NCBI RefSeq assembly: GCF_000372965.1
Contig: NZ_KB890024.1
Coordinates: 434,001-498,000 of the forward strand
Reading direction: 5' to 3'
Source of the DNA: Hoeflea sp. 108
GTDB taxonomy: Bacteria; Pseudomonadota; Alphaproteobacteria; Rhizobiales; Rhizobiaceae
DNA length: 64,000 nucleotides
The position numbers and the translations under genes are program-made. This document shows, in pieces, positions 28,004-35,894 of this stretch; within the stretch, counting starts at the first letter, position 1; each line of letters starts with the position of its first letter. The notes under the pieces were generated by a model that saw nothing but the letters and a program-made list of their open reading frames with translations, did no database searches and was not told where the DNA came from.

Positions 28004-28678
28004 TCAGTAGCTGCCGCGCGACATGCAGACGGCCGGAACCGTCTTGAGGATGATGCGGACGTCCTGGACGAACGACCAGTTCTCGACATAGTGGCGGTCG
28101 AAGGCGACGCGACTGTCGTAGGAGACATCGTTGCGGCCGCTGATTTGCCACAGGCCGGTGAGACCTGGACGCGAGCGGAAGTAGAACACTACGGCCTTGC
28201 CGTAATAGTCGAGCTCGTCGCGCACGACGGGGCGTGGGCCGACGATGCTCATGTCGCCAAGAAGGATGTTGACGATCTGCGGCAGCTCGTCGAGGCTGAG
28301 CTTGCGCAACACAGCGCCGACGCGGGTGACGCGGGGGTCGTTCTTGAGCTTGCGCGTCGCATCCCATTCGGCCTTGGCCTCCGGGTCGTCACGCAAATGC
28401 TGCGCCAGCACTGCTTCGCCATCACGCACCATGGTGCGGAACTTCAGGCAGTGGAAAATGCGCCCGCCGCGGCCGATGCGACGATGGCCGTAGAGGACCG
28501 AGCCACCGTCAGAAAACTTCACCAGCATGGCCAAGAGCAGAAACAGCGGGCTCAATGCCACGAGCCCTGCGCCGGCGCCGAGGATGTCAAAGCCGCGCTT
28601 GAGCGCCCCGCCGACCGGCGGGCAATCGGCATTCGCATGCGCGAATTCCAGGCTGTTCGACTTGGCGATATCCCGCAT
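28004..28678 (-). CDS. exoY: Undecaprenyl-phosphate galactose phosphotransferase ExoY
   Basis: 224 residues of the bacterial sugar transferase family. It starts the repeat unit by moving a sugar 1-phosphate (galactose in succinoglycan) onto undecaprenyl phosphate at the inner membrane. One N-terminal membrane hairpin (ILGAGAGLVALSPLFLLLAML) is followed by FHCLKFRTM, SLDELPQIVN, DMSIVGPRPV and RPGLTGLWQISGR, the family's catalytic-domain motifs. ATG 28678 (MRDIAKSNS) has GGAG 7 nt upstream; the open frame begins further up at 28810 in promoter-like DNA. It is the first gene of exoYFQ and divergent from exoX, whose product is expected to act on it. Confidence 0.92.
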   Translation of the reverse strand: MRDIAKSNSLEFAHANADCPPVGGALKRGFDILGAGAGLVALSPLFLLLAMLVKFSDGGSVLYGHRRIGRGGRIFHCLKFRTMVRDGEAVLAQHLRDDPEAKAEWDATRKLKNDPRVTRVGAVLRKLSLDELPQIVNILLGDMSIVGPRPVVRDELDYYGKAVVFYFRSRPGLTGLWQISGRNDVSYDSRVAFDRHYVENWSFVQDVRIILKTVPAVCMSRGSY

Positions 28679-28727
28679 CCTGCAGCTCCGGTTGGTCGGT
28701 CGATTTGCTGGCGCGACGATACTGATG

Positions 28728-28746
28728 GCATGTTGCGCTGCAAAAC
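28728..28746. promoter_or_regulatory. TTGC-N3-GCAA operator-like site upstream of exoY
   Basis: Read on the minus strand this is GTTTTGCAGCGCAACATGCC, centred about 60 bp before the exoY start. It shares TTTTGC-N3-GCAACA with the site at 38698-38714 and the core TTGC-N3-GCAACA with 38739-38755. Repetition at two exo promoters suggests one regulator. Confidence 0.5.
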
Positions 28747-28815
28747 ACGATTTTTTGGCGCGTGAAATATTTCTGCAACGAGCTGCCGTTGTCCTCAGCG
28801 GTTTCTGCATGAAAA

Positions 28816-28843
28816 GTGGTCAATATGACAGTTTCGTGGTCAA
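28816..28843. promoter_or_regulatory. Phased direct repeats GTGGTCAA upstream of exoY
   Basis: GTGGTCAA occurs at 28816-28823 and again at 28836-28843, a 20-bp period that puts both copies on the same face of the helix. They lie 140-165 bp before the exoY start, a reasonable place for an activator. Confidence 0.4.
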
Positions 28844-29025
28844 CCTATCAAACTTTAAGTGGATTCTCATATCGTGATTTGGATCGACCGACTGATGTTT
28901 TCAGTAGATATTATAGCGTTGTCGCAACGAGTTTTGAACATTGCGGATTATGCTCAAAAACATGATTGATGATATTTTTATGAGCTCCCGTTGTTTCGTG
29001 ATCGAGATGGTTGGGCTTCAAGTGA

Positions 29026-29065
29026 AACCCGGCTATTTTGAGATGCAAGGCAGCATAGCCGGGTT
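29026..29065. repeat. 10-bp inverted repeat in the exoX upstream region
   Basis: AACCCGGCTA (29026-29035) and TAGCCGGGTT (29056-29065) are perfect complements with a 20-nt spacer. The spacing is long for a terminator. It could be part of the exoX leader, a small RNA, or a terminator for an unseen transcript. Confidence 0.45.
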
Positions 29066-29289
29066 CGGTTGTCTCAGCGGCAGAGTCGGGGCAACACTCG
29101 TTTGACTTGCTGCCAGGTGACGCGGCCAATATAATCGAGCGGCATTTCTCGCGGGCCTTGATCGAGGTTATGAGCGCAGTAAAGCAATGGCAGGCCACCG
29201 GCTCGGTCGGAAGCTTGCAAGGGCTCGGGCATGGCAAGCAACATCGTCACAAAGACTCCGCCGATGCCGCCTGCGGGTGGGGAAGGGCA

Positions 29290-29547
29290 ATGACTTTACC
29301 CAAATTCGTGCTTGGGCTGGCAATCGTTATTGCCGTCGTCACCCTGTGGTCGGTTCTGGATTCTGCCAGCTGGGGCACGGTCTTGCTTCGCGCTGTGCTC
29401 TGCGCGGTAATTTTACAGGTCGGATACTTCGTCGTTGTCCTCCTGATGGTGGCGCGAGAGCCCAAGCCTCAGGCGGCGCCTGAAAGGAAGCCGGCGGAGC
29501 CGGCTGTGACCATCGATGAGATGAAGCCCAAAGGTGGGGCGCACTGA
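29290..29547 (+). CDS. exoX: ExoX/SyrA-type exopolysaccharide production repressor
   Basis: 85 residues. Two N-terminal hydrophobic helices (FVLGLAIVIAVVTLWSVL and TVLLRAVLCAVILQVGYFVV) precede a short polar tail rich in Pro, Lys and Glu. The layout and the segment LRAVLCAVILQVGYFVVVLL match the ExoX/SyrA family. In Rhizobium and Sinorhizobium such small membrane proteins lower exopolysaccharide synthesis after transcription, through ExoY dosage. The position next to exoY supports this. ATG 29290 has GGGGAAGG immediately upstream; the longer open frame from 29107 adds a non-family N-terminus. Confidence 0.82.
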   Translation: MTLPKFVLGLAIVIAVVTLWSVLDSASWGTVLLRAVLCAVILQVGYFVVVLLMVAREPKPQAAPERKPAEPAVTIDEMKPKGGAH

Positions 29548-29799
29548 AGCCTGCGATTCGTCGTCTTTCTTCACTTTACGTGGGTGCGGTCGAGACTTCT
29601 TGCGCCGTTGGACAGCTGATGACCCCTCGGGCGAAAGCTGTGGCCCAAGCTTCGCAAAGCCTATTTATGTGATCGCCTTTGGACTGCTGGCGAGCAGGCG
29701 AGGCTATGCTTTGCGTCCGGTCGGGAATGAGGCTGCGGGCGGCAGATGACCTGTCGTAACAAAAGTTTGGGTTCACTTGTTCGCACCTGCAATATAGCT

Positions 29800-29828
29800 C
29801 TTTCCGTCGGCGGGCACTGACGGAAAGG
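29800..29828 (+). promoter_or_regulatory. Hairpin that pairs with the ribosome-binding site of the next gene
   Basis: CTTTCCGTC (29800-29808) and GACGGAAAG (29819-29827) form a perfect 9-bp stem with a 10-nt loop. The right arm contains GGAAAGG (29822-29828), the only good Shine-Dalgarno sequence for the TTG start at 29837. Folding would hide it, so it may limit translation of the glycosyltransferase. The 289-bp gap after exoX holds no other supported feature. Confidence 0.5.
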
Positions 29829-29836
29829 CAACCGAC

Positions 29837-30880
29837 TTGAGCGGAACCGACGTCTGCGTCATCATCGCTGCGCACAACGCAGCGGACACGATCGGCACCG
29901 CAATCGCTTCGGCGTTGCGGGAACCTGAAGTTGTCGAGGTTATCGTCGTCGACGATGCATCCACGGATGCAACGGAAGCCGTGGCACACGCTTCGGAAGA
30001 CGGCAGCGGCCGGCTCATGGTGCTGCGGCTCGACGTCAACAGAGGCCCATCCTTCGCGCGCAACATGGCGATCCGCCATTCCACATCGCCGCTGATCGCT
30101 ATTCTCGATGCCGATGATTTCTTCCTGCCAGGGCGTTTCGGCCCGCTGGTCTTAGCCAGCGACTGGGACATCGTCGCCGACAATCTTGTCTTCGTTCGCG
30201 ATCCTCGAGCGCTCGGCAGCAAGTTGCCCAGCTTCGCTGCCGAGCCAGCATCGCTGGACTTAGCGAGCTTCGTCGAGGGCAACATCTCCCGTCGCGGCGC
30301 ACAACGCGGCGAACTCGGCTTCCTCAAGCCGATCATCCGGCGTGATTTTCTCGACGAGCATGGGCTCGCCTATGACGAGAACCTCAGGCTCGGTGAGGAT
30401 TATGCGCTCTACGCCTGGGCGTTGCTCCACGGCGCCCGCTTCAGGCTGGTGCGTACTTGCGGCTATGCGGCGGTGGTGCGGCCGAATTCGCTGAGCGGTC
30501 GGCATAGCACCGACGATTTGTGGCGGCTTGCCGACGTTGACCAGACGCTACTCACGCTGCCTGGATTGTCCGGCGATGCAAGGAAAGCGCTGCAGCGGCA
30601 TGAGCGCCATATGCGCGACAAGTATCGCTTGCGACGTTTCCTCGACCTCAAGGCCGAGGTGGGGCTGGTTGATGCCGCGACCTTTGCCTTTGGGTCTCAG
30701 GGCCATTTCCGCGCTGTCTTCTCGGGCGTCGCACGGGACAAGTTCGAACCATTGCTGCGGTTGAGCGTTGGTCGGGGGGGCGAGCCGCAAGTTCGCTATC
30801 TCTTGCCCGGCACAATGCTTGCTGCATCGACAGATCATGCGGCTGATCTCGCTTGGCCTCCAAACTCGAAATCGGAGTAG
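29837..30880 (+). CDS. Glycosyltransferase family 2 (ExoU/ExoO-like)
   Basis: 347 residues of a cytoplasmic or membrane-associated GT2 enzyme. It has VIIAAHNAADTIGTAIASAL at the N-terminus, VIVVDDASTDAT, the metal-binding LDADDFF, and a C-terminal acceptor-side segment LGEDYALYAWALLHGARF. It is clearly related to the ExoO-like protein encoded at 41897-42847: both share the GFLKP or GYMKP motif and LRLGEDY/LRIGEDY. In Sinorhizobium the ExoO and ExoU enzymes add successive beta-1,6 glucoses and also resemble each other, so this gene may take the ExoU role. Start TTG 29837, with GGAAAGG 8 nt upstream inside a hairpin. Confidence 0.85.
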   Translation: MSGTDVCVIIAAHNAADTIGTAIASALREPEVVEVIVVDDASTDATEAVAHASEDGSGRLMVLRLDVNRGPSFARNMAIRHSTSPLIAILDADDFFLPGRFGPLVLASDWDIVADNLVFVRDPRALGSKLPSFAAEPASLDLASFVEGNISRRGAQRGELGFLKPIIRRDFLDEHGLAYDENLRLGEDYALYAWALLHGARFRLVRTCGYAAVVRPNSLSGRHSTDDLWRLADVDQTLLTLPGLSGDARKALQRHERHMRDKYRLRRFLDLKAEVGLVDAATFAFGSQGHFRAVFSGVARDKFEPLLRLSVGRGGEPQVRYLLPGTMLAASTDHAADLAWPPNSKSE

Positions 30881-30885
30881 GCGCC

Positions 30886-31287
30886 ATGGCTTCCATCTTC
30901 GCCTTTCGCACCCGCAGTCCCGACCGCGACCGCCTAAATGACGGCGTGCGCTTCGAACAATTGACCCGCGCGCTCGACCAGTTGGCGGCCGAGATTGAGG
31001 CAGAGCGAACCGGCATCAGGAACCGTTACGAGGCTGTATCTGCCAACGCCGCCTTCCTGGTCGAGGCGGTGAGCAACGATGCGGTGTCAACCAGCCATGC
31101 GGCGGAGATGGACCAACTGACCGAAGCGATCAAAAGCTGCCTGTGCCGTATCGAGGCTTTGGGGCGGCAGAAGGAATTCGTCGCCGACCTCAAGAACCGG
31201 GTCGACGACTTTGCCGTCGAGGACCGGCAGGTCGACACACATGCGGGGGCTCTGCCGCTGTGCGGGGAGGCGTCGACGGGCACATAG
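30886..31287 (+). CDS. Small coiled-coil protein of unknown function in the exo locus
   Basis: 133 residues from ATG 30886, which has GGAG 8 nt upstream and lies 5 nt after the preceding glycosyltransferase stop. The body is helical and charged, with heptad-like patterning (FEQLTRALDQLAAEIEAERT, AAEMDQLTEAIKSCLCRIEA). There is no signal peptide or membrane segment, so it is probably cytoplasmic. I recognise no family. Tight coupling between a glycosyltransferase gene and exoK suggests a role in EPS assembly, perhaps as an adaptor. Confidence 0.65.
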   Translation: MASIFAFRTRSPDRDRLNDGVRFEQLTRALDQLAAEIEAERTGIRNRYEAVSANAAFLVEAVSNDAVSTSHAAEMDQLTEAIKSCLCRIEALGRQKEFVADLKNRVDDFAVEDRQVDTHAGALPLCGEASTGT

Positions 31288-31393
31288 CCCATTCAGGAAG
31301 GAAATCGGGAGGGAAACTTGCCTGTCGGCGACACCCGACGGGTGGAACTTGATGCGGGCTTCCATCAGGAAGCGCGCCGAAACGAGGACGATC

Positions 31394-32206
31394 ATGAACA
31401 CCAATGTTGCAATCGCGCCCTTCGCTTCTCCGCTTCCTGCCAAGCTGATCGCGGCCCTTGTTGGGCTGTGCGCCTCGGCAGGTGCTGCCGCTGCCCAGGA
31501 CCCCCAAGGCAAGTCGTTCGTCGACAACTTCGACACCCTCGATCGTTCGCGCTGGCTGGTGTCGGACGGCTGGGACAACGGCAAGCACCAGAACTGCACC
31601 TGGGCAAAAGACCAGGTGCAGGTAACGGACGGGGTCGCAACATTGTCATTTGAGCCTAAGCCCTACAAGGCGCGCGACTATTCCTGCGGCGAGATCCAGA
31701 CCAAGTCGCGGTTCGGCTATGGCGTCTATGAGGCGCGCATCAAGAGCAGCGGCGTGGCGCCGGGTCTGAACGCCGCCTTCTTCAGCTATATCGGCCCCGT
31801 GCACAAGCAACCGCATGACGAGATCGATTTCGAAATCCTGACCAAGGATCCGACCAAGGTCCAGCTCAACGCCTACATCGATGGCAAGGCGGGCAACGAG
31901 AAACTAGTCGACGTGCCCGGCGGCGCTGACCGCGACTTCAACGACTATGCCTTCGTCTGGGAGAAGGAGAGGCTGCAGTGGTACGTCAACGGGAAGCTGG
32001 TGCACGAGCTGACAAGCCCATCCCAGCTGCCGAGCCACCCGCAGAAGATCTTTTTCAGCTTGTGGGGCAGCGGTACGCTCGACGAGTGGATGGGGCAGTT
32101 CGTCGACCCCGGCAAAGCCGTCACGATGGAAGTGGACCGCGTCGCCTACACAGCGCCCGGCGATGCCTGCCAGTTCGAAGGCTCGGTTGCCTGCAAGCTG
32201 CAGTGA
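31394..32206 (+). CDS. exoK: Endo-beta-glycanase ExoK (glycoside hydrolase family 16)
   Basis: 270 residues. A signal-like N-terminus (LPAKLIAALVGLCASAGAAAA) is followed by a GH16 jelly-roll domain. The catalytic motif HDEIDFEIL gives Glu143 as nucleophile and Glu147 as acid/base with Asp145 between them. In Sinorhizobium the ExoK glycanase is secreted and cuts nascent succinoglycan to control chain length. ATG 31394 follows GAGGACG. The gene lies in the forward block between the coiled-coil orphan and the UDP-glucose dehydrogenase gene, a different neighbourhood from the classical exoL-exoK-exoH order. Confidence 0.9.
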   Translation: MNTNVAIAPFASPLPAKLIAALVGLCASAGAAAAQDPQGKSFVDNFDTLDRSRWLVSDGWDNGKHQNCTWAKDQVQVTDGVATLSFEPKPYKARDYSCGEIQTKSRFGYGVYEARIKSSGVAPGLNAAFFSYIGPVHKQPHDEIDFEILTKDPTKVQLNAYIDGKAGNEKLVDVPGGADRDFNDYAFVWEKERLQWYVNGKLVHELTSPSQLPSHPQKIFFSLWGSGTLDEWMGQFVDPGKAVTMEVDRVAYTAPGDACQFEGSVACKLQ

Positions 32207-32257
32207 CCGCTCCTGTTCCTGTCTCTTCATTCGCATTTCGAACTGGAATCTTTCCTG

Positions 32258-33589
32258 ATGAATCTGACTGTTTTCGGCATTGGCTATGTTGGTTTGGTAC
32301 AGGCGGCGGTGCTGGCCGAGGTCGGGCATGACGTCGTCTGCGTCGATATCGATGCAGCCAAGGTCGAGCGGCTGAACCAGGGTTTCATCCCGATCTTCGA
32401 GCCCGGGCTGGAGGCTTTGGTGCGCGAGAACCACGCTGCCGGCCGTATCGTTTTCACCACCGATGCGGCGATGGCCGTGCGCCATGGCGAGATCCAGATG
32501 ATCGCTGTCGGCACGCCGCAAGGCGAGGACGGCTCGGCGGACTTGAAATATGTGCTGTCGGTGGCCGATGCGATCGGCCGCGAGATGGACGAGCCCAAGA
32601 TCGTCGTCGGCAAGTCGACCGTGCCAGTCGGCACCGCCGACAAGGTGCGCGAGGCGATTGCGGCGGCGCTGAAGGCGCGCGGGCGGGACGATCTCGCCTT
32701 CGACGTCGTCTCCAATCCGGAATTCCTGAAGGAAGGCTCGGCGGTTGCCGACTGCATGAAGCCCGACCGCATCATCGTCGGCACCGAGAGCGAAAACTCC
32801 GAAGCGGTGATGCGCGAGCTCTACGCGCCGTTCAACCGCAACCATGAGAAGATCATCGTCATGGACGTGCGCTCGGCCGAGTTCACCAAATACGCCGCCA
32901 ATTGCATGCTGGCGACCAAGATCAGCTTCATGAACGAGATGGCCAATCTCGCTGAGCTGCTTGGTGCCGACATCGAGGAGGTGCGCAAGGGCATCGGCTC
33001 GGACCCGCGCATCGGCTACCACTTCATCTATCCCGGCCTCGGCTATGGCGGCTCGTGTTTCCCCAAGGACGTGCGTGCGCTGATCCGCACGGCCGAAGAC
33101 GTCGGTTTCGAGCCGGTGCTCTTGCAGTCGGTCGAAGACCGCAACAACGCCCAGAAGGCGGTGCTGTTCGACAAGGTGAAGGCGCATTTCAACGGGGATC
33201 TCCAGGGAAAGACCTTTGCGCTGTGGGGACTGTCGTTCAAGCCCAACACCGACGACATGCGCGAGGCGCCGGCGCGCGTGCTGATGGAAGCGCTGTGGGC
33301 CGCAGGCGCCAAGGTCCAGGCCTACGATCCCGAGGCGATGAACGAGGCGCAGCAGATCTACGGCCAGCGCGACGACCTTCTGCTGTGCGGCACCAAGGAG
33401 GCGGCCCTGCGCGGGGCGGATGCGCTGCTGATCGCCACAGAATGGAAGAACTTCCGGGCGCCATCCTTCGAGCTGATCAGGCAGCAGCTCTCGACAGCCG
33501 TCATCTTCGACGGGCGCAATCTCTACGACCCGGCGGTCGTCGCCCGCCACGGCATCACCTACGTCTCCATCGGCCGCAAGGCCAGCTGA
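32258..33589 (+). CDS. ugd: UDP-glucose 6-dehydrogenase
   Basis: 443 residues. It oxidises UDP-glucose to UDP-glucuronate with two NAD+ in the cytoplasm. The Rossmann motif FGIGYVGLVQAAVLAEVGH is at 6-24, the segment NPEFLKEGSAV is present, and the catalytic Cys267 lies in GYGGSCFPKD. The C-terminal UDP-binding domain includes LSFKPNTDDMREAPA. Placement between exoK and two GT4 genes implies that glucuronic acid, or a sugar made from it, enters the polymer. The standard succinoglycan cluster has no such gene. Confidence 0.95.
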   Translation: MNLTVFGIGYVGLVQAAVLAEVGHDVVCVDIDAAKVERLNQGFIPIFEPGLEALVRENHAAGRIVFTTDAAMAVRHGEIQMIAVGTPQGEDGSADLKYVLSVADAIGREMDEPKIVVGKSTVPVGTADKVREAIAAALKARGRDDLAFDVVSNPEFLKEGSAVADCMKPDRIIVGTESENSEAVMRELYAPFNRNHEKIIVMDVRSAEFTKYAANCMLATKISFMNEMANLAELLGADIEEVRKGIGSDPRIGYHFIYPGLGYGGSCFPKDVRALIRTAEDVGFEPVLLQSVEDRNNAQKAVLFDKVKAHFNGDLQGKTFALWGLSFKPNTDDMREAPARVLMEALWAAGAKVQAYDPEAMNEAQQIYGQRDDLLLCGTKEAALRGADALLIATEWKNFRAPSFELIRQQLSTAVIFDGRNLYDPAVVARHGITYVSIGRKAS

Positions 33590-33617
33590 GCGAACATCAA
33601 CCGACAAGGAGAGGCAC

Positions 33618-34697
33618 ATGAAGGTTCTGTTTGCCGGCGGCAACGGATACACGCCTGAGTTCAGCGGCGGTGTACAATCGAGCACGCATCATCTGGTCGA
33701 GCAATTGCGCGCTCATGGCCACGAGGCATCGGTGCTGGCGGCCCTGTTCGGCGACGGAATGTTCGGCCTTAAGGCCCGCGCCAAGATGAAACTGATGCGG
33801 CAGCGCGCCGTCATCGACACTTTTCCAGGCTATCCCGTGGTCCGCGCCTGGTTCCCCTGGGAGGCTGCCGGATTCGCCATCGACAAGCTTCGGCCCAATG
33901 TCGCGGTCGTGCAGTGCCACAAGTCGGTACCGATAGCTGCAGCGCTCGAAGAACGCGGCGTTCCCGTCGTGATCTACCTCCGCAACGTCGAATTCCACGA
34001 ACTGGGTGGTGACCTACGCGAACTCAAATCCGCACACTACATTGCCAACTCAGAGTTCACCGCATGCACCTACCGGCAGCGCTTCGGCATTGAATCGACC
34101 GTCATCCCGCCAACCATCGACCCGGCCTTCTATGCCACGGAAAGCACGGGCGATTTCGTCACCCTCATCAATCCCTACAATGAGAAAGGCTTTGAGCTTG
34201 CCGTGCGCATCGCCGGACGCTGCCCGGAAATCCCGTTCCTGTTCGTCGAAAGCTGGAAGCTGTCGGACGAGCACCGCACCAGCATCGAGGCGACGATCGC
34301 GCCGCTCGGCAATGTCAGGCTCGAGGGGCGCACCAACGACATGAAGACCGTCTACGGCCGTACCCGCATCCTGCTTGCGCCGAGCAAGTGGGAGGAAGCC
34401 TGGGGACGCGTGGCGTCCGAGGCGCATTGCAGCGGCATCCCGGTCATAGCCTCGCGCCGCGGCGGCCTGCCCGAAGCAGTCGGTCCCGGCGGGCTGGTGC
34501 TGGACCACGACGCGCCGCTCGACGACTGGGTCACTGCGATGCGCAGCCTTTGGAACTCCGGCGCCGAGCATGAGCGCCTGTCGAGCGCGGCGCGGGAATT
34601 TGCGCGCCGGCCGCAGCTCGATCCCGACCAGCAGTTCGCCACCTTCATGGGGGTGCTGGAAAAGGCGGCCGCCCGGCGGCTCGATCATGCGGCCTGA
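33618..34697 (+). CDS. Glycosyltransferase family 4
   Basis: 359 residues with the GT-B fold. It has an N-terminal glycine-rich GGNGYTPEFSGGVQSSTHHL, a central linker PPTIDPAFY, and the family 4 EX7E motif in SKWEEAWGRVASEAHCSG. The nucleotide-sugar domain ends at about 330. AAGGAGAGG precedes ATG 33618, 28 bp after the dehydrogenase stop. It would add one sugar, possibly glucuronate, to the lipid-linked repeat unit at the cytoplasmic face. Specificity cannot be read from the sequence. Confidence 0.88.
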   Translation: MKVLFAGGNGYTPEFSGGVQSSTHHLVEQLRAHGHEASVLAALFGDGMFGLKARAKMKLMRQRAVIDTFPGYPVVRAWFPWEAAGFAIDKLRPNVAVVQCHKSVPIAAALEERGVPVVIYLRNVEFHELGGDLRELKSAHYIANSEFTACTYRQRFGIESTVIPPTIDPAFYATESTGDFVTLINPYNEKGFELAVRIAGRCPEIPFLFVESWKLSDEHRTSIEATIAPLGNVRLEGRTNDMKTVYGRTRILLAPSKWEEAWGRVASEAHCSGIPVIASRRGGLPEAVGPGGLVLDHDAPLDDWVTAMRSLWNSGAEHERLSSAAREFARRPQLDPDQQFATFMGVLEKAAARRLDHAA

Positions 34698-34712
34698 AGC
34701 AGGAAGAGCTCG

Positions 34713-35894
34713 ATGAAGGTGTGTTTCGTCGTCGACCGGTTTCCGTCGCTGTCGGAGACATTCGTGCTCGACCAGATCGAAGGCTGTCTCGAAAGGGGTC
34801 TCGAAGTCGGCGTCGTCTGCAACGTGACGACCTTCGGCAAGGATCGCCATGTCGATGCAGAGCGCTGGCGCAATCTGCCATTGGGTGTTGAGCGCTGGTG
34901 GGGCGGGTTGGCGCCGCTGCGCCCGGCGCTGCGCAAATGGTCGGGTCCCCTCTGGGACAAGACGTCGACGGCGCTCGACATCGCCTTCGCCAGCAAGCTC
35001 GAGAAATACGACGTCATCGTCGCCCATTTCGGCAACAATGGGCTGCGGGTCGCGCGCTCGATCAAGCGCCGGCGCATCGATGCGCCGCTGGTGACCATCT
35101 TCCACGGCAACGATGTCGGCGGCCCCATCGATGATGGCACGCTCGGCCGCTATCGCGTGGTCTTCGAGCAGGGCGCCCGACAACTGCCGGTCAATGCCTA
35201 TTTCCGCAATGCGCTGTTGGGTGTGGGTGCTGACGCCGACGAGGTGGTTGTCCACCACATGGGGGTGCGGACGGAACAGATTGAGTTTCGTCCGGCCGTC
35301 CGAGGCGAGGGGGCATTGCAACTGATCTCGGTCTGCCGCCTCACCGAGAAGAAGGGGATCGAGTTTGCCTTGCGGGCGCTGGCGCAGGTGACGACGCGGC
35401 GGCCCGATGTCGACTGGACCTATGCCGTCATCGGCGGCGGCGAATTGTTGCAGAGCTTGAAATTGATGTCGCAGAATCTGCGCATTGCCGACCGCGTCGA
35501 ATTCCTCGGGCCGCGACCCCATGCCGAGGTCAAGCAACGGCTTGGGAAGGCGCATGTCTTCGTGCTGCCGAGCGTCAAGGCCAGTGACGGGGACGTCGAA
35601 GGTATCCCGGTGGCGCTGATGGAGGCCATGGCGGCGGGCTTGACCGTCGTAAGCAGCCATCATTCCGGCATTCCCGAGCTGATCGAGGACGGACGCAGCG
35701 GCCTGCTCGCGCCCGAGCGGGACGCCGCAGCGCTGGCCGAGAAGCTCATTTGGGTCGCCGACAATCCCGACGTCTGCGCACGGATGGCGCGCGTGGCGCG
35801 CGTCAAGATTGAGCAAGAGTTCGATTCCACCAGCCTCAACGACGACTTCGTTCGCATGCTCGTGCATCTCGCCGAAACAAAGGCAGCGGCATGA
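34713..35894 (+). CDS. Glycosyltransferase family 4 (colanic acid WcaL/AmsK-type)
   Basis: 393 residues, GT-B fold. The N-terminus FVVDRFPSLSETFVLDQIEG and the segments TIFHGNDVG, SVCRLTEKKGIEFALRAL and SDGDVEGIPVALMEAMAAG resemble the WcaL/AmsK group, which adds side-chain sugars in colanic acid and amylovoran. It lies 15 bp after the previous GT4 gene and overlaps the flippase gene by ATGA, so the three are translationally linked. Confidence 0.88.
   Translation: MKVCFVVDRFPSLSETFVLDQIEGCLERGLEVGVVCNVTTFGKDRHVDAERWRNLPLGVERWWGGLAPLRPALRKWSGPLWDKTSTALDIAFASKLEKYDVIVAHFGNNGLRVARSIKRRRIDAPLVTIFHGNDVGGPIDDGTLGRYRVVFEQGARQLPVNAYFRNALLGVGADADEVVVHHMGVRTEQIEFRPAVRGEGALQLISVCRLTEKKGIEFALRALAQVTTRRPDVDWTYAVIGGGELLQSLKLMSQNLRIADRVEFLGPRPHAEVKQRLGKAHVFVLPSVKASDGDVEGIPVALMEAMAAGLTVVSSHHSGIPELIEDGRSGLLAPERDAAALAEKLIWVADNPDVCARMARVARVKIEQEFDSTSLNDDFVRMLVHLAETKAAA

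Larger units (their letters stand above)
28679..29289. other. exoY-exoX divergent regulatory region
   Basis: 611 bp with no supported gene, AT-rich at 28740-28980. It carries a TTGC-N3-GCAA site at 28733-28743, two GTGGTCAA direct repeats exactly 20 bp apart (28816 and 28836), CGTTG-TCG-CAACG at 28917-28929 and a 10-bp inverted repeat at 29026-29065. This is where transcription of EPS initiation (exoY) and its inhibitor (exoX) is probably balanced. Confidence 0.65.

Noticed and set aside
26652..28367. 571-codon frame suggesting a longer ExoF
   Set aside because: The first 154 codons are an alternative frame inside exoY; the signal peptide and export domain begin at TTG 27905.
29107..29289. 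N-terminal extension of ExoX from an upstream ATG
   Set aside because: The added residues are unlike the small ExoX/SyrA proteins, and a better start with a close ribosome-binding site exists at 29290.
31904..33685. 593-codon minus-strand open frame
   Set aside because: Antisense to exoK and the UDP-glucose dehydrogenase gene; long stop-free antisense frames are expected at this GC content.
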